NCBI GenBank assembly: GCA_900544385.1
Contig: UQVD01000086.1
Span: 1-8,116, forward strand
Direction of reading: 5' to 3'
DNA length: 8,116 bases
Source: an uncultured Collinsella sp.
Lineage (GTDB): Bacteria; Actinomycetota; Coriobacteriia; Coriobacteriales; Coriobacteriaceae
The notes below the pieces were generated by a model. It was not told where the DNA came from. It saw nothing but the letters and a program-made list of their open reading frames with translations, and did not search any database. This document shows positions 1 to 6,519 of the stretch, one piece after another (positions within the stretch are counted from its first letter, which is position 1; each line of letters starts with the position of its first letter). A program made the position numbers and the translations under genes.

Positions 1-41
1 CTGATCGGTCTCGTGGGCTCGGAGATGTGTATAAGAGACAG
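1..41. other. Nextera adapter, read-2 side (sequencing artefact)
   Basis: Positions 8-22 read GTCTCGTGGGCTCGG, the Nextera read-2 adapter, and 23-41 read AGATGTGTATAAGAGACAG, the 19-bp Tn5 mosaic end. The seven bases before them (CTGATCG) fit the end of an i7 index; from memory they match the N727 index, CGATCAGT read in reverse complement. This is library-preparation DNA and not part of the organism. Any reading frame that begins here with MYKRQ or MCIRD is spurious. Genomic sequence begins at 42. Confidence 0.98.
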
Positions 42-172
42 GTGTGGTACGAGCGGTCGCGCGTGACGCCGCGGGACTCATGGACGATGGCGTCCGAGGT
101 CTGGGCCAGGCGGTTAACGAGCGTGGACTTGCCCACGTTGGGGCGTCCGACGACGGCGACGATAGGTTTCAT
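42..172 (-). CDS. der: Ribosome-associated GTPase Der (EngA), N-terminal fragment
   Basis: Der is a GTPase with two tandem G domains that acts in maturation of the 50S ribosomal subunit. Only the first 43 codons are present; the rest is lost where the adapter begins. The visible protein starts MKPIVAVVGRPNVGKSTLVN. It has the G1/P-loop GRPNVGKS at residues 9-16 and the G2 region GVTRD at 35-39, with the switch-I Thr at 37. The ATG is preceded by AAAGGAG with a 5-nt spacer, and this Shine-Dalgarno sequence overlaps the TAA of the radical SAM gene upstream. The two genes are 10 nt apart. A DUF512 radical SAM gene directly before der is a linkage I know from Firmicutes, which supports Der over other Era-like GTPases. 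The second G domain and KH-like domain cannot be seen, so the identification rests on the start, the motif and the neighbour. Confidence 0.88.
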
Positions 173-182
173 CTGCTCTCCT

Positions 183-1625
183 TTAATGGGTAGGGTCAGT
201 GGAAGTGTTAGAGTCTGCGGGCACAATGCCAAGGATGCGCTCCAGGGTATCGAGCAGCTCATGCGGCATGGTCGACACCACATGAACCTCGGCGCCGCGA
301 CTGGTAAGGCTTGCGAGTAAATCGTCACGATGATACTCGTCAAGCGTCATGCCGTCAGCGTTGAACATGAGCTTAGGCACAAAGAGCATAACCCCCGACA
401 GGTCTTGGGGTAGCTGCTCCAGAATGTCACACGCGACGATGAGGCCGGTCACGTCCACGTTGCCGCCAAAGTAGCGGTTCTTGATGGCCGTGACAGTGCC
501 GGCGAGTCCCTGGGGTGACTCCACAAAGCGGGCCACCGTGTCGCGTGCGCTGGCGCCCGAGAGGCACAGCAGGTGCTGGCCACGGGCGGCGACGGCATCG
601 CGGACGCGGGCCAGTCGCTCGGCATCGGTAGCCAGCACGTCGTCGGTCTCGTCCAGATACGAGCGGATCATGCCGATGCCGTCGTAGTACTGCGGGTAAC
701 CGTCGTAAAAGTCTGCCTCGGGAGGATCGATGCCGGCGTCCAGATAGAACTCGTCGCTCATCTGGAAGGTGTGGCGGCCAAAGCGCTCATAGGCGCGGTC
801 CTGGAACGGTCGGATCATGGCAATGGTCTCGCGCGCTAGCTCGGGCTTGTCGCTGTAGGACCAGCTAAAGCGGTTTTGATGCTTGGTAAAACCGAGCGGC
901 ACAATGCCCAGGCTGGTGATTTGCTCGTGCTCCTCGCAAAAGCGCAGGGTCTTTTCCAGCTCCTCGCCGTCGTTCATGCCGGGGCACAGCACAATCTGCG
1001 CGTGAATCTCGATGCCGGCCGCCATGATGGCCTCGAGCACGTCCATGCCGCGCTGGGCATTGCGGCCCATCATGCGGCGGCGGACGTCGGGGCTTACGGC
1101 GTGGACCGACACGTTCATGGGGCTCATGTTACGCTCGATGACGTTTTGCACGTCCTCGTCGGAGAGGTTCGTGAGCGTGACAAAGTTGCCCTGCAAAAAG
1201 CTCAGGCGGTAGTCGTCATCGCGAATATAGAGCGTTGAGCGGCCGCCCTTGGGGAGCATCGTCATAAAGCAGAACACGCAGGCGTTTACGCAGGTACGCA
1301 TGCCATCGAAGATGGGGCCATCGAACTCAAGGCCCCAGTCCTCTCCTGGGAAGCGGTCGAGCTCGACGGAGGTGACGGTGTTGTCGCGCGGATCGAAAAC
1401 CTCCAGGTCGACGGTATCATCGTCGGCCTCCCAGAGCCATACGATCATGTCGGTAAGCTGCTTACCGTTGACCGCGAGCACGCGCATGCCCGGCTCGATG
1501 CCCACATCCCATGCGGGCGATTCGGGACGCACGTTCTTAACGAGCGCGCCCTCACCCGGCTCGGGGTCGCGGCTGCGCCCGTAATCGGCCACCTCGGCGG
1601 CGTATGCGGGTACGGTCTGGTCCAT
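183..1625 (-). CDS. PDZ - radical SAM - DUF512 family protein
   Basis: This 480-residue protein has the three-part layout of the DUF512 (TIGR03279-like) putative iron-sulfur enzymes. A PDZ-like domain spans about 25-95 (GALVKNVRPESPAWDVGIEPGM...). A radical SAM core begins with the cluster motif C112-X3-C116-X2-C119. The C-terminal DUF512 region covers about 290-470 and includes QMSDEFYLDAG, YDGIGMI and VPKLMF. Further Cys residues occur at 214, 230, 354 and 399. The cluster should bind 4Fe-4S and SAM; the substrate is unknown for the family as far as I know. The frame stays open up to 1790, but those 55 extra residues are Arg/His-rich and lie inside ispH. The ATG at 1625 is 2 nt after the ispH stop. 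Its best Shine-Dalgarno, AAGGAG at 1640-1645, is 14 nt away, which is long, so translation may depend on coupling with ispH. The TAA stop overlaps the der ribosome binding site. Confidence 0.9.
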   Translation of the reverse strand: MDQTVPAYAAEVADYGRSRDPEPGEGALVKNVRPESPAWDVGIEPGMRVLAVNGKQLTDMIVWLWEADDDTVDLEVFDPRDNTVTSVELDRFPGEDWGLEFDGPIFDGMRTCVNACVFCFMTMLPKGGRSTLYIRDDDYRLSFLQGNFVTLTNLSDEDVQNVIERNMSPMNVSVHAVSPDVRRRMMGRNAQRGMDVLEAIMAAGIEIHAQIVLCPGMNDGEELEKTLRFCEEHEQITSLGIVPLGFTKHQNRFSWSYSDKPELARETIAMIRPFQDRAYERFGRHTFQMSDEFYLDAGIDPPEADFYDGYPQYYDGIGMIRSYLDETDDVLATDAERLARVRDAVAARGQHLLCLSGASARDTVARFVESPQGLAGTVTAIKNRYFGGNVDVTGLIVACDILEQLPQDLSGVMLFVPKLMFNADGMTLDEYHRDDLLASLTSRGAEVHVVSTMPHELLDTLERILGIVPADSNTSTDPTH

Positions 1626-1627
1626 GG

Positions 1628-2527
1628 TTAGCGGCAAAGCTCCTTGATGCGCGTGACGGCGCGTTCGATGTGTTCTTGTGGGGTGGAGGCTCCGGCAGTG
1701 ATGCCGATGTGGTGAGCGTCGGTAAACCACGCGGCCTGGAGCTCGGAAGCTTCCTCGATGTGATACGTGCGCTCGCAGGCGTCTGCGCAAATCTGCGCCA
1801 GGCGGCGGGTGTTGCCCGAGTTCTTGCCGCCCACCACGACCATGCAGTCGCAGCGGTTGGCAAGTGTGGCTGCTGCCTGTTGACGCTCACTCGTGGCGGC
1901 GCAGATGGTGTTTATCACACGCAGCTCCTGCACGCGCGTGGTGATAGCGGCCACGACTTCGGCGAGATTCTGCGCGGTCTGAGTGGTCTGCACAACGAGG
2001 CCCACCTTGCCCTTGAGCGACAGGGCATCGATGTCGGCGGCACAGCTCACGACCTGCGCATCATTGCCGGCGTGGCCCAGAATGCCCTCGACCTCGGGGT
2101 GACCCGGCTCGCCTACGACCACCACGCGGTAGCCCTCGCGCACCAGGCGCTCGGCGGCCACGTGGACCTTCTTCACGTAGGGGCACGTGGCGTCGACCAC
2201 GTTGAGGCCGCGCTCGCGAGCGGAATCGATGACCTGCGGCACCACGCCGTGGGCGCGGATGATCACGGTGCCGGATGTGGCGTCGTCCAAGGTGTCGGCC
2301 AGACCTACGCCTGCCTCGGCGAGCTCGCGCACCACGATGGGGTTATGGATGAGCGGACCCAAAGTATGGACCTGAGTGCACTCCCCTGCCTGCGGTGCGG
2401 CGGCCAGCGCCATATCGAGCGCACGCTGTACGCCGTAGCAAGTGCCGGCGTGGGCGGCGATCTCGATGGTAGGCGCGGTGGCCTGGTCGGACGCAGTCGT
2501 GGCGATGTTTGTCGCGTTCTCGCTCAT
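1628..2527 (-). CDS. ispH: 4-hydroxy-3-methylbut-2-enyl diphosphate reductase IspH (LytB)
   Basis: IspH carries out the last step of the MEP isoprenoid pathway in the cytoplasm, reducing HMBPP to IPP and DMAPP with a 4Fe-4S cluster. This 299-residue form has all the family motifs. The cluster cysteines are C30 (HAGTCYGV), C115 (DATCP) and C209 (NTICAAT). Substrate-binding residues are H61 (LIHNPIV), H93 (RAHGV) and the catalytic E145 (GHPEVEG). Downstream are TTQT at 181-184, NSGNT at 236-240 and GASTP at 279-283. It is a plain single-domain enzyme without the C-terminal S1 fusion found in some Clostridia. The ATG at 2527 lies 2 nt after the plsC stop and has only a weak AGG 8 nt upstream. 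An in-frame GTG at 2557 is possible and would add ten residues inside plsC. The first 20 residues (SENATNIATT...) precede the conserved core and look like a flexible leader. Confidence 0.96.
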   Translation of the reverse strand: MSENATNIATTASDQATAPTIEIAAHAGTCYGVQRALDMALAAAPQAGECTQVHTLGPLIHNPIVVRELAEAGVGLADTLDDATSGTVIIRAHGVVPQVIDSARERGLNVVDATCPYVKKVHVAAERLVREGYRVVVVGEPGHPEVEGILGHAGNDAQVVSCAADIDALSLKGKVGLVVQTTQTAQNLAEVVAAITTRVQELRVINTICAATSERQQAAATLANRCDCMVVVGGKNSGNTRRLAQICADACERTYHIEEASELQAAWFTDAHHIGITAGASTPQEHIERAVTRIKELCR

Positions 2528-2529
2528 GG

Positions 2530-3258
2530 CTAAAACCTGCCCGGATGTTCGTCGCACAGCTCGTCTCGCATGGCGTAGACGCGGTTCATGGCCTCGGACT
2601 CAAACCATTCCAGGCGCTCCGTGCGCTTAAGCCCGGCCGGTGCGTCGGAAAGCGAGACGGCCTTGCCGGCGCGGATCCAGCACTTCTTGGGACGCATGAT
2701 CTTTTTGCCCGCGGGCGTGATGTCGGACCAGCCGCAGATGGCGAGCGGGTTCACAGGTGCCTTGCCCATCTGAGCGATGAGCGCAAAACCGCCGTGGACC
2801 TCTGGTTTGATCTCGCGCGAGCGGATGCGCGTGCCCTCGGGGAAGATCAGGACGTCCTCGCCGCGTTGCAGCGCATGCTGAGCGGCGCGCAGGCACTTCA
2901 TATCTGCAGTACCACGCTCCACGGGGATGCCGCCTACGCGGCTAAAGGCCCAGCGCACAATCTTGCTCTTGGCGAACTCGGACTTAAAGATGGGACGAAT
3001 GCGGCGCCCCCCAAAGAACAGCGCCGTCTCCACGGCCAAGAGCTCGGCCATCGAGGTGTGGTTGCAGATGACCACGCTTCCGCGGCCGTCCTGGCGCTCA
3101 AACAGCAGATTGGCATCCTCGACCTTCCAACGCCACATGAGCTTGGAGAAGGCCCAAAGGATGGCCATGACTACGACGACGGTGCCGCGGATGAGTGCTG
3201 GGAACTCTGCATAAGGAGCGTTGTAATAATCCTCGGGCGTCTGCTTAAACAGGCGCAT
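2530..3258 (-). CDS. plsC: PlsC-type lysophospholipid acyltransferase with HX4E motif
   Basis: This is a 242-residue member of the LPLAT family. PlsC itself acylates lysophosphatidic acid to phosphatidic acid at the inner face of the membrane. A hydrophobic segment at about 21-43 (ALIRGTVVVVMAILWAFSKL) should anchor it. Motif I is NHTSMAE at 66-72, with catalytic-type H67, but the usual Asp five residues later is E72 (GAG codon, 3045-3043). Motif II is GGIPVERG (109-116), motif III is FPEGTR (139-144), and the proline-containing motif IV lies near APVNPLAI (167-174). The rest of the protein looks intact, so the Glu reads as a natural variant and not decay, but the substrate remains uncertain. 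The ATG has a full AAAGGAGG (3265-3272) at a 6-nt spacer. This site is built from the last two Arg codons of cmk plus the base before them, and the cmk stop lies in the spacer. It sits between cmk and ispH with gaps of 3 and 2 nt. Confidence 0.9.
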   Translation of the reverse strand: MRLFKQTPEDYYNAPYAEFPALIRGTVVVVMAILWAFSKLMWRWKVEDANLLFERQDGRGSVVICNHTSMAELLAVETALFFGGRRIRPIFKSEFAKSKIVRWAFSRVGGIPVERGTADMKCLRAAQHALQRGEDVLIFPEGTRIRSREIKPEVHGGFALIAQMGKAPVNPLAICGWSDITPAGKKIMRPKKCWIRAGKAVSLSDAPAGLKRTERLEWFESEAMNRVYAMRDELCDEHPGRF

Positions 3259-3261
3259 GGG

Positions 3262-3948
3262 CTACCTCCTTTGGTTGATAAGGTCCTCGATTATCGAGAC
3301 GACCTCGTCGATGGTGTGGGCGGTGGAGTCGACGTGCACGGCGTCCTCGGCGGGCACGAGCGGGGCGACCTCGCGGCTACTGTCGAGCTTGTCGCGCTGC
3401 TTAAGGGCGTCGAGGGTCTCGTCGACCTCGGCTTCGAGCTGCTCGGACGTGAGCGGCTGGGCATCGTTTTGGTGACGCTGCAGCACGCGGCGGCGGGCGC
3501 GCTCGCGCGGGTCGGCGGTCAGGAAGACCTTGACCTGCGCGTTAGGGAACACGACGGTTCCGATGTCGCGACCCTCGGCCACGATATCGCGGTCCTCGGC
3601 TGCGCGGCGCTGGTGGATGAGCATGGCGGCGCGCACGCCCGGGTAGGCCGAGACCTTGGACACGTTGGCGTCGACCTGCGGGGTGCGGATGGCGGCCGAT
3701 GCGTCCTTGCCGTCGATGGTCAGGCGCGTGTCCTCGCCGGTACCGTTGGTAAAGCGGATCTCGATGTGCTCGGCGAGGGCGTCGATGGCCGCCTCGTCGT
3801 CCAGGTCGATGCCGCGATCGAGCGCGGCGAAGGTGACGGCGCGGTACATAGCGCCCGTGTCGAGCTTGTTAAAGCCCAGCTGGCGGGCTATCTCCTTGGC
3901 GATAGTGGACTTGCCGGAACCGGCGGGGCCGTCGATGGCGACGATCAT
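3262..3948 (-). CDS. cmk: Cytidylate kinase
   Basis: Cmk phosphorylates CMP and dCMP to the diphosphates with ATP in the cytoplasm, feeding RNA, DNA and CDP-diacylglycerol synthesis. The 228-residue length is normal for the bacterial type. The P-loop is GPAGSGKST at 7-15, followed by LDTGAMYR (29-36), which is typical of CMP kinases. The CMP-binding insert includes RTPQVDANVSKVSAYPGVR (88-106), then AEGRDIGTVVFP (124-135) and the Arg-rich lid ERARRRVLQR (149-158). The start at 3948 follows AAAGGAAG (3955-3962) with a 6-nt spacer. A 66-nt gap separates it from the pseudouridine synthase gene upstream. Its last codons, AGG AGG TAG, form the core of the plsC ribosome binding site. The cmk-plsC-ispH order fits a housekeeping operon. 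Confidence 0.97.
   Translation of the reverse strand: MIVAIDGPAGSGKSTIAKEIARQLGFNKLDTGAMYRAVTFAALDRGIDLDDEAAIDALAEHIEIRFTNGTGEDTRLTIDGKDASAAIRTPQVDANVSKVSAYPGVRAAMLIHQRRAAEDRDIVAEGRDIGTVVFPNAQVKVFLTADPRERARRRVLQRHQNDAQPLTSEQLEAEVDETLDALKQRDKLDSSREVAPLVPAEDAVHVDSTAHTIDEVVSIIEDLINQRR
3265..3272 (-). promoter_or_regulatory. plsC ribosome binding site inside the end of cmk
   Basis: AAAGGAGG on the minus strand lies 6 nt before the plsC ATG. Its AGGAGG is the last two Arg codons of cmk and is followed immediately by the cmk TAG. A ribosome finishing cmk sits on the plsC initiation signal, which implies coupling. Confidence 0.85.
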
Positions 3949-4014
3949 ACAATGCTTCCTTTCGGTGGTTGACGTGCTGGTATGGTTCGCTGGCGTTGGG
4001 GCGCGGCAGGTTGC
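3949..4014. other. 66-nt gap between the RluB-family gene and cmk
   Basis: I see only the cmk Shine-Dalgarno AAAGGAAG at 3955-3962 (minus strand). There is no hairpin followed by a T run, and no -35/-10 pair with acceptable spacing on the minus strand. An internal promoter for cmk cannot be excluded by eye. Confidence 0.5.
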
Positions 4015-4980
4015 CTAGCCCGTGTAGCGCTCGCGGTAGGTGTTGCGCTTGGGCGCGGAGCCGTGGCTGCCGTGGTGACGCGTGCGGCTGGCGGGCGTGT
4101 CTTGGGGCTTGCCGCCGTTGCGCTTGGAGCTCGCCAGCTTGGGCGGGATGCCGCCGGCCTTGAGGATCTGCACCTCGCGGTTGGTGAGCTCGCGCCACGA
4201 GCCCTTGGCCACGTCCTTGAGCTCCAGGCCGGCAAAGTTGCAGCGGTGCAGACGGATTACCGGATGGTGAATCTTGCTCAGCATGCGCTTGACCTGGTTC
4301 TTGCGTCCCTCGCGGATGATGACCTCCACGGCGGTGGTGCCGGGCTTGATACCTTGCGGAGCCACGGCCTCGGCCTCGCGCGCACTGATGACGCGGCAGA
4401 TGGCCGGCTGGCACAGGCCATCGTCGAGCTCGATGCCGCGGCGGAGCGGTTCTAGATCGCGGTCGGTCAGCTGTCCGTCCACGAGCGCCTGGTAGGTCTT
4501 ATAGACATGCTTGCTGGGGTGCAGCAGGTCCTGCGATAGGTCGCCGTCGGTGGTAAAGAGCAAAAGGCCCGTGGTGTCGCGGTCCAGGCGACCTACCGGG
4601 AAAAGTCCCGGAAAGCGGTCGCGGGGGACCAGGTCGGCCACGCAAGGGCGCTCCTGCGGGTCGCTCATGGTGGTGAGGTAGCCGGTCGGCTTGTAGAGCA
4701 TCAAGTACACGGCGCCCTGGTTGAGCTTTACGGGCATGCCGTCGACCTCGATGTGATCGCGGTCGACATCGACCTTGGTGCCCAGTTCGGTCGCGACCTC
4801 GCCGTTGACGGTCACGCGGCCGGCGGTCATCAGGTCCTCCGAGCCACGGCGGCTCGCCACGCCCGCGCGCGCTAAAAAGCGCTGCAGGCGCATGGTGTGC
4901 GGATAGACGGGCTGGGCGTCGGTGGCGGGTACTGCGTTGCCCATGGCGCGCGTCTCCCCTACTTCGTTAGTCCTCGTCAT
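4015..4980 (-). CDS. rluB: RluB-family 23S rRNA pseudouridine synthase
   Basis: This protein should isomerise uridine to pseudouridine in rRNA; by family resemblance the target is the RluB site of 23S rRNA. In the 321-residue form, an S4 RNA-binding domain covers about 30-80 (MRLQRFLARAGVASRRGSED...). The RsuA/RluB/E/F catalytic domain follows, with YKPTGYLTT near 96-104 and the catalytic Asp D133 in GRLDRDTTGLLLF. Further on are EGRKNQVKRML (224-234) and VIRLHR (241-246). After about residue 280 the tail is basic and low in complexity, rich in Lys, Arg, His, Gly and Ser. The ATG at 4980 has GGAGG at 4987-4991 with a 6-nt spacer and overlaps scpB by 14 nt. A second ATG at 4944, with GGGGAG at 4954-4959, would give 309 residues, and the conserved domain begins only after both. 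Paralogues RluE, RluF and RsuA are less likely given the scpAB linkage. Confidence 0.9.
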   Translation of the reverse strand: MTRTNEVGETRAMGNAVPATDAQPVYPHTMRLQRFLARAGVASRRGSEDLMTAGRVTVNGEVATELGTKVDVDRDHIEVDGMPVKLNQGAVYLMLYKPTGYLTTMSDPQERPCVADLVPRDRFPGLFPVGRLDRDTTGLLLFTTDGDLSQDLLHPSKHVYKTYQALVDGQLTDRDLEPLRRGIELDDGLCQPAICRVISAREAEAVAPQGIKPGTTAVEVIIREGRKNQVKRMLSKIHHPVIRLHRCNFAGLELKDVAKGSWRELTNREVQILKAGGIPPKLASSKRNGGKPQDTPASRTRHHGSHGSAPKRNTYRERYTG

Positions 4981-5695
4981 GCAAATCCTCCGAGGTCTCG
5001 TCGACGACCAGGGTCTCCAAGTTCTCGACTGCCTCAACATCTACAACATCGGTATCGAGCAGTTCGCGCTCTTCGTCTAAGTCCTCGGCTTGCTCCTCGA
5101 GCGTGGACTGAATACTGCGGCCGCTCAGACGCTCGCGGATAAACTGGCGCGACTGCTCGTCTGGGGCAAACTGCTCCAGGTCGGGCAGGTCGCGGGTGGA
5201 GCGCAGGCCGAACTTTTCCAAGAAGGCGTTGGTCGTGCCGTAGATGATGGCTTGACCGCGCTGGGGGTCGCGGCCGAGCTCGCGCACCAGACCTTTGTCT
5301 ACGAGTGACGCGATGACGCCGTCGGAATTAACGCCGCGGATGCCCTTGACCACTTCGCGCGTCACGGGCTGGTGGTATGCGATGACGGCCAGGGTTTCGA
5401 GCGCCGCCTGCGACAGCTTTTGCGTGTCCCAGCTCAGAACATAGGCCTCGACCACGTCGTGGTAGGCGGGATGCGTAAACAGGCGCCAGCCGCCGGCGAC
5501 CTCGCGCAGCTGAAAGCCGCGGTTGGCCTCCTCGTACTCAACCTTGAGCTCGGCGAGCAGCGACGCGCACTCGCCGGGGGCGATATCCAGCGCGCCTGCC
5601 AGCGCGGGCGCGCTCACCGGGTCGCTCGACACCAGCAGCAGTGCCTCGAGGGCGCCTTTGAGGCTGTTTGCCTCCAGCGTGGAAAGGGTTGACAT
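4967..5695 (-). CDS. scpB: Segregation and condensation protein ScpB
   Basis: ScpB is the winged-helix partner that dimerises and binds the kleisin ScpA in the SMC condensin complex, which compacts and segregates the chromosome. In this 242-residue protein, residues 10-80 form the first winged-helix domain (SLKGALEALLLVSSDPVSAPALA...), and 95-170 form the second, with the family hallmark ALETLAVIAYHQPVTREVVKGIRG (98-121) and TTNAFLEKFGL (154-164). After about residue 199 there is a strongly acidic tail: residues 200-242 hold 21 Asp/Glu, one Arg and no Lys. Many ScpB proteins end near 180-200 residues, so this is an extension. The Shine-Dalgarno AGGAG at 5704-5708 overlaps the scpA TAG, with an 8-nt spacer to the ATG. 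The 3' end carries the ribosome binding site and start of the pseudouridine synthase gene. Confidence 0.96.
   Translation of the reverse strand: MSTLSTLEANSLKGALEALLLVSSDPVSAPALAGALDIAPGECASLLAELKVEYEEANRGFQLREVAGGWRLFTHPAYHDVVEAYVLSWDTQKLSQAALETLAVIAYHQPVTREVVKGIRGVNSDGVIASLVDKGLVRELGRDPQRGQAIIYGTTNAFLEKFGLRSTRDLPDLEQFAPDEQSRQFIRERLSGRSIQSTLEEQAEDLDEERELLDTDVVDVEAVENLETLVVDETSEDLHDED
4987..4991 (-). promoter_or_regulatory. Ribosome binding site supporting the 4980 start of rluB
   Basis: GGAGG lies within the last codons of scpB, 6 nt before the ATG at 4980. It is a better match and spacing than GGGGAG (4954-4959, 9-nt spacer) ahead of the alternative ATG at 4944, which is why the longer form was chosen. 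Confidence 0.65.
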
Positions 5696-5706
5696 GGTTG
5701 CGGCTC

Positions 5707-6519
5707 CTATTCGGTGAGCTCGGGGCCCTCGCCGGGCACATAGGCCTCGGCGCCCTCGACTCGGTTGATGCGGATGGTTCCGAAGATCTTGTCCTGGCTC
5801 AGCGTAAGCGAGCCGCGCTTGGCGAGCTCCAGCATGGCCAGGAAGGTGACAACGAGCTGCTCGGTGGTGGCATCGCCGTCCAGCAGCTCGCGGAAAGTGC
5901 AGGTTTGGTGCGCCATGGTAAAGCGGTCGACCGAGGCCACCGTCAGGTCGAGCGGCACGCGATGCGGCGCCACGTGCTCGGCCTCCAGCAGGAAGGTCTG
6001 TCGTTTGCCATCCAGGTCGGCACAGATAACGGCCAGACCGCGCAGGGTAATGCCGGCCAGATAGTCGGGCATTAGGCCCAAGAACTCGGGGTCGGGGCCG
6101 GCCACGCGCGGATGCATGCGGCTTTCGGCCTGCATGCGCGCACCGAGGGCCGCAGCCGCACCTTTAAACTGCTTGTAGGCAATCAGGCGCTGGATCAGGA
6201 CCTCACGCAGGGCGTCGCCGTCGAGCGCGCTGAGTTCCTCGAGGTCTTCGTCGAACTCGCTATCGTCGTCATCGACTTTGCGCGGGGCCTCCTGCGGCAC
6301 TAGAGAGGCAGCCTTGATGTCCAAAAGGGTTGCCGCCACCAGCAAAAAGTCGCTCGCCACGTCCAGGTCCAGCGCCTCAATGCGCTCTGCCTCGGCAAGG
6401 TACTGTTCGGCCACCTCGCTGATGGAGATGGCGCCGATATCTACTTTTTGGCGGGTTACCAGCTGCAGCAGCAGGTCGAACGGTCCGCTGTAGACCTGCG
6501 TCGACACGCGATACGACAT
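5707..6519 (-). CDS. scpA: Segregation and condensation protein ScpA (kleisin)
   Basis: ScpA is the kleisin that bridges the heads of an SMC dimer and recruits ScpB. The 270-residue protein opens with the conserved N-terminal helix region YSGPFDLLLQLV (10-21). A second helix region follows, including FLLVAATLLDIKAASLVP (58-75), which contacts the SMC coiled-coil neck in known kleisins. A short acidic linker lies at 83-95 (DDDDSEFDEDLEE). The middle part, which should bind ScpB, is less conserved. The C-terminal winged helix, FLAMLELAKRGSLTLSQDKIFGTI (226-249), should bind the SMC head. The ATG has the strongest ribosome binding site of the window, AAAGGAGGT at 6525-6533 with a 5-nt spacer. 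It follows the longest gap in the window, so transcription may begin or be modulated here. scpB follows after 11 nt. Confidence 0.96.
   Translation of the reverse strand: MSYRVSTQVYSGPFDLLLQLVTRQKVDIGAISISEVAEQYLAEAERIEALDLDVASDFLLVAATLLDIKAASLVPQEAPRKVDDDDSEFDEDLEELSALDGDALREVLIQRLIAYKQFKGAAAALGARMQAESRMHPRVAGPDPEFLGLMPDYLAGITLRGLAVICADLDGKRQTFLLEAEHVAPHRVPLDLTVASVDRFTMAHQTCTFRELLDGDATTEQLVVTFLAMLELAKRGSLTLSQDKIFGTIRINRVEGAEAYVPGEGPELTE

Noticed and set aside
27..320. 97-codon plus-strand frame beginning in the left adapter
   Set aside because: It starts in adapter sequence and then runs antisense to der and the end of the radical SAM gene.
1626..1790. Upstream extension of the radical SAM/DUF512 reading frame by 55 residues
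   Set aside because: The extra residues are Arg/His-rich, lie inside ispH in another frame and match no domain. The ATG at 1625 directly precedes the conserved protein.
1604..2533. 309-codon open frame on the plus strand
   Set aside because: It is antisense to almost exactly the whole of ispH. IspH has all its catalytic residues, and the antisense product has His/Gly/Ala-rich shadow composition.
2509..3972. 487-codon open frame on the plus strand
   Set aside because: It lies antisense to plsC and cmk, whose motifs are unmistakable. Its translation is a repetitive Gly/Ala/Val/Leu/Asp/His-rich shadow typical of the complementary frame in GC-rich genes, and no plausible ribosome binding site or domain was seen.
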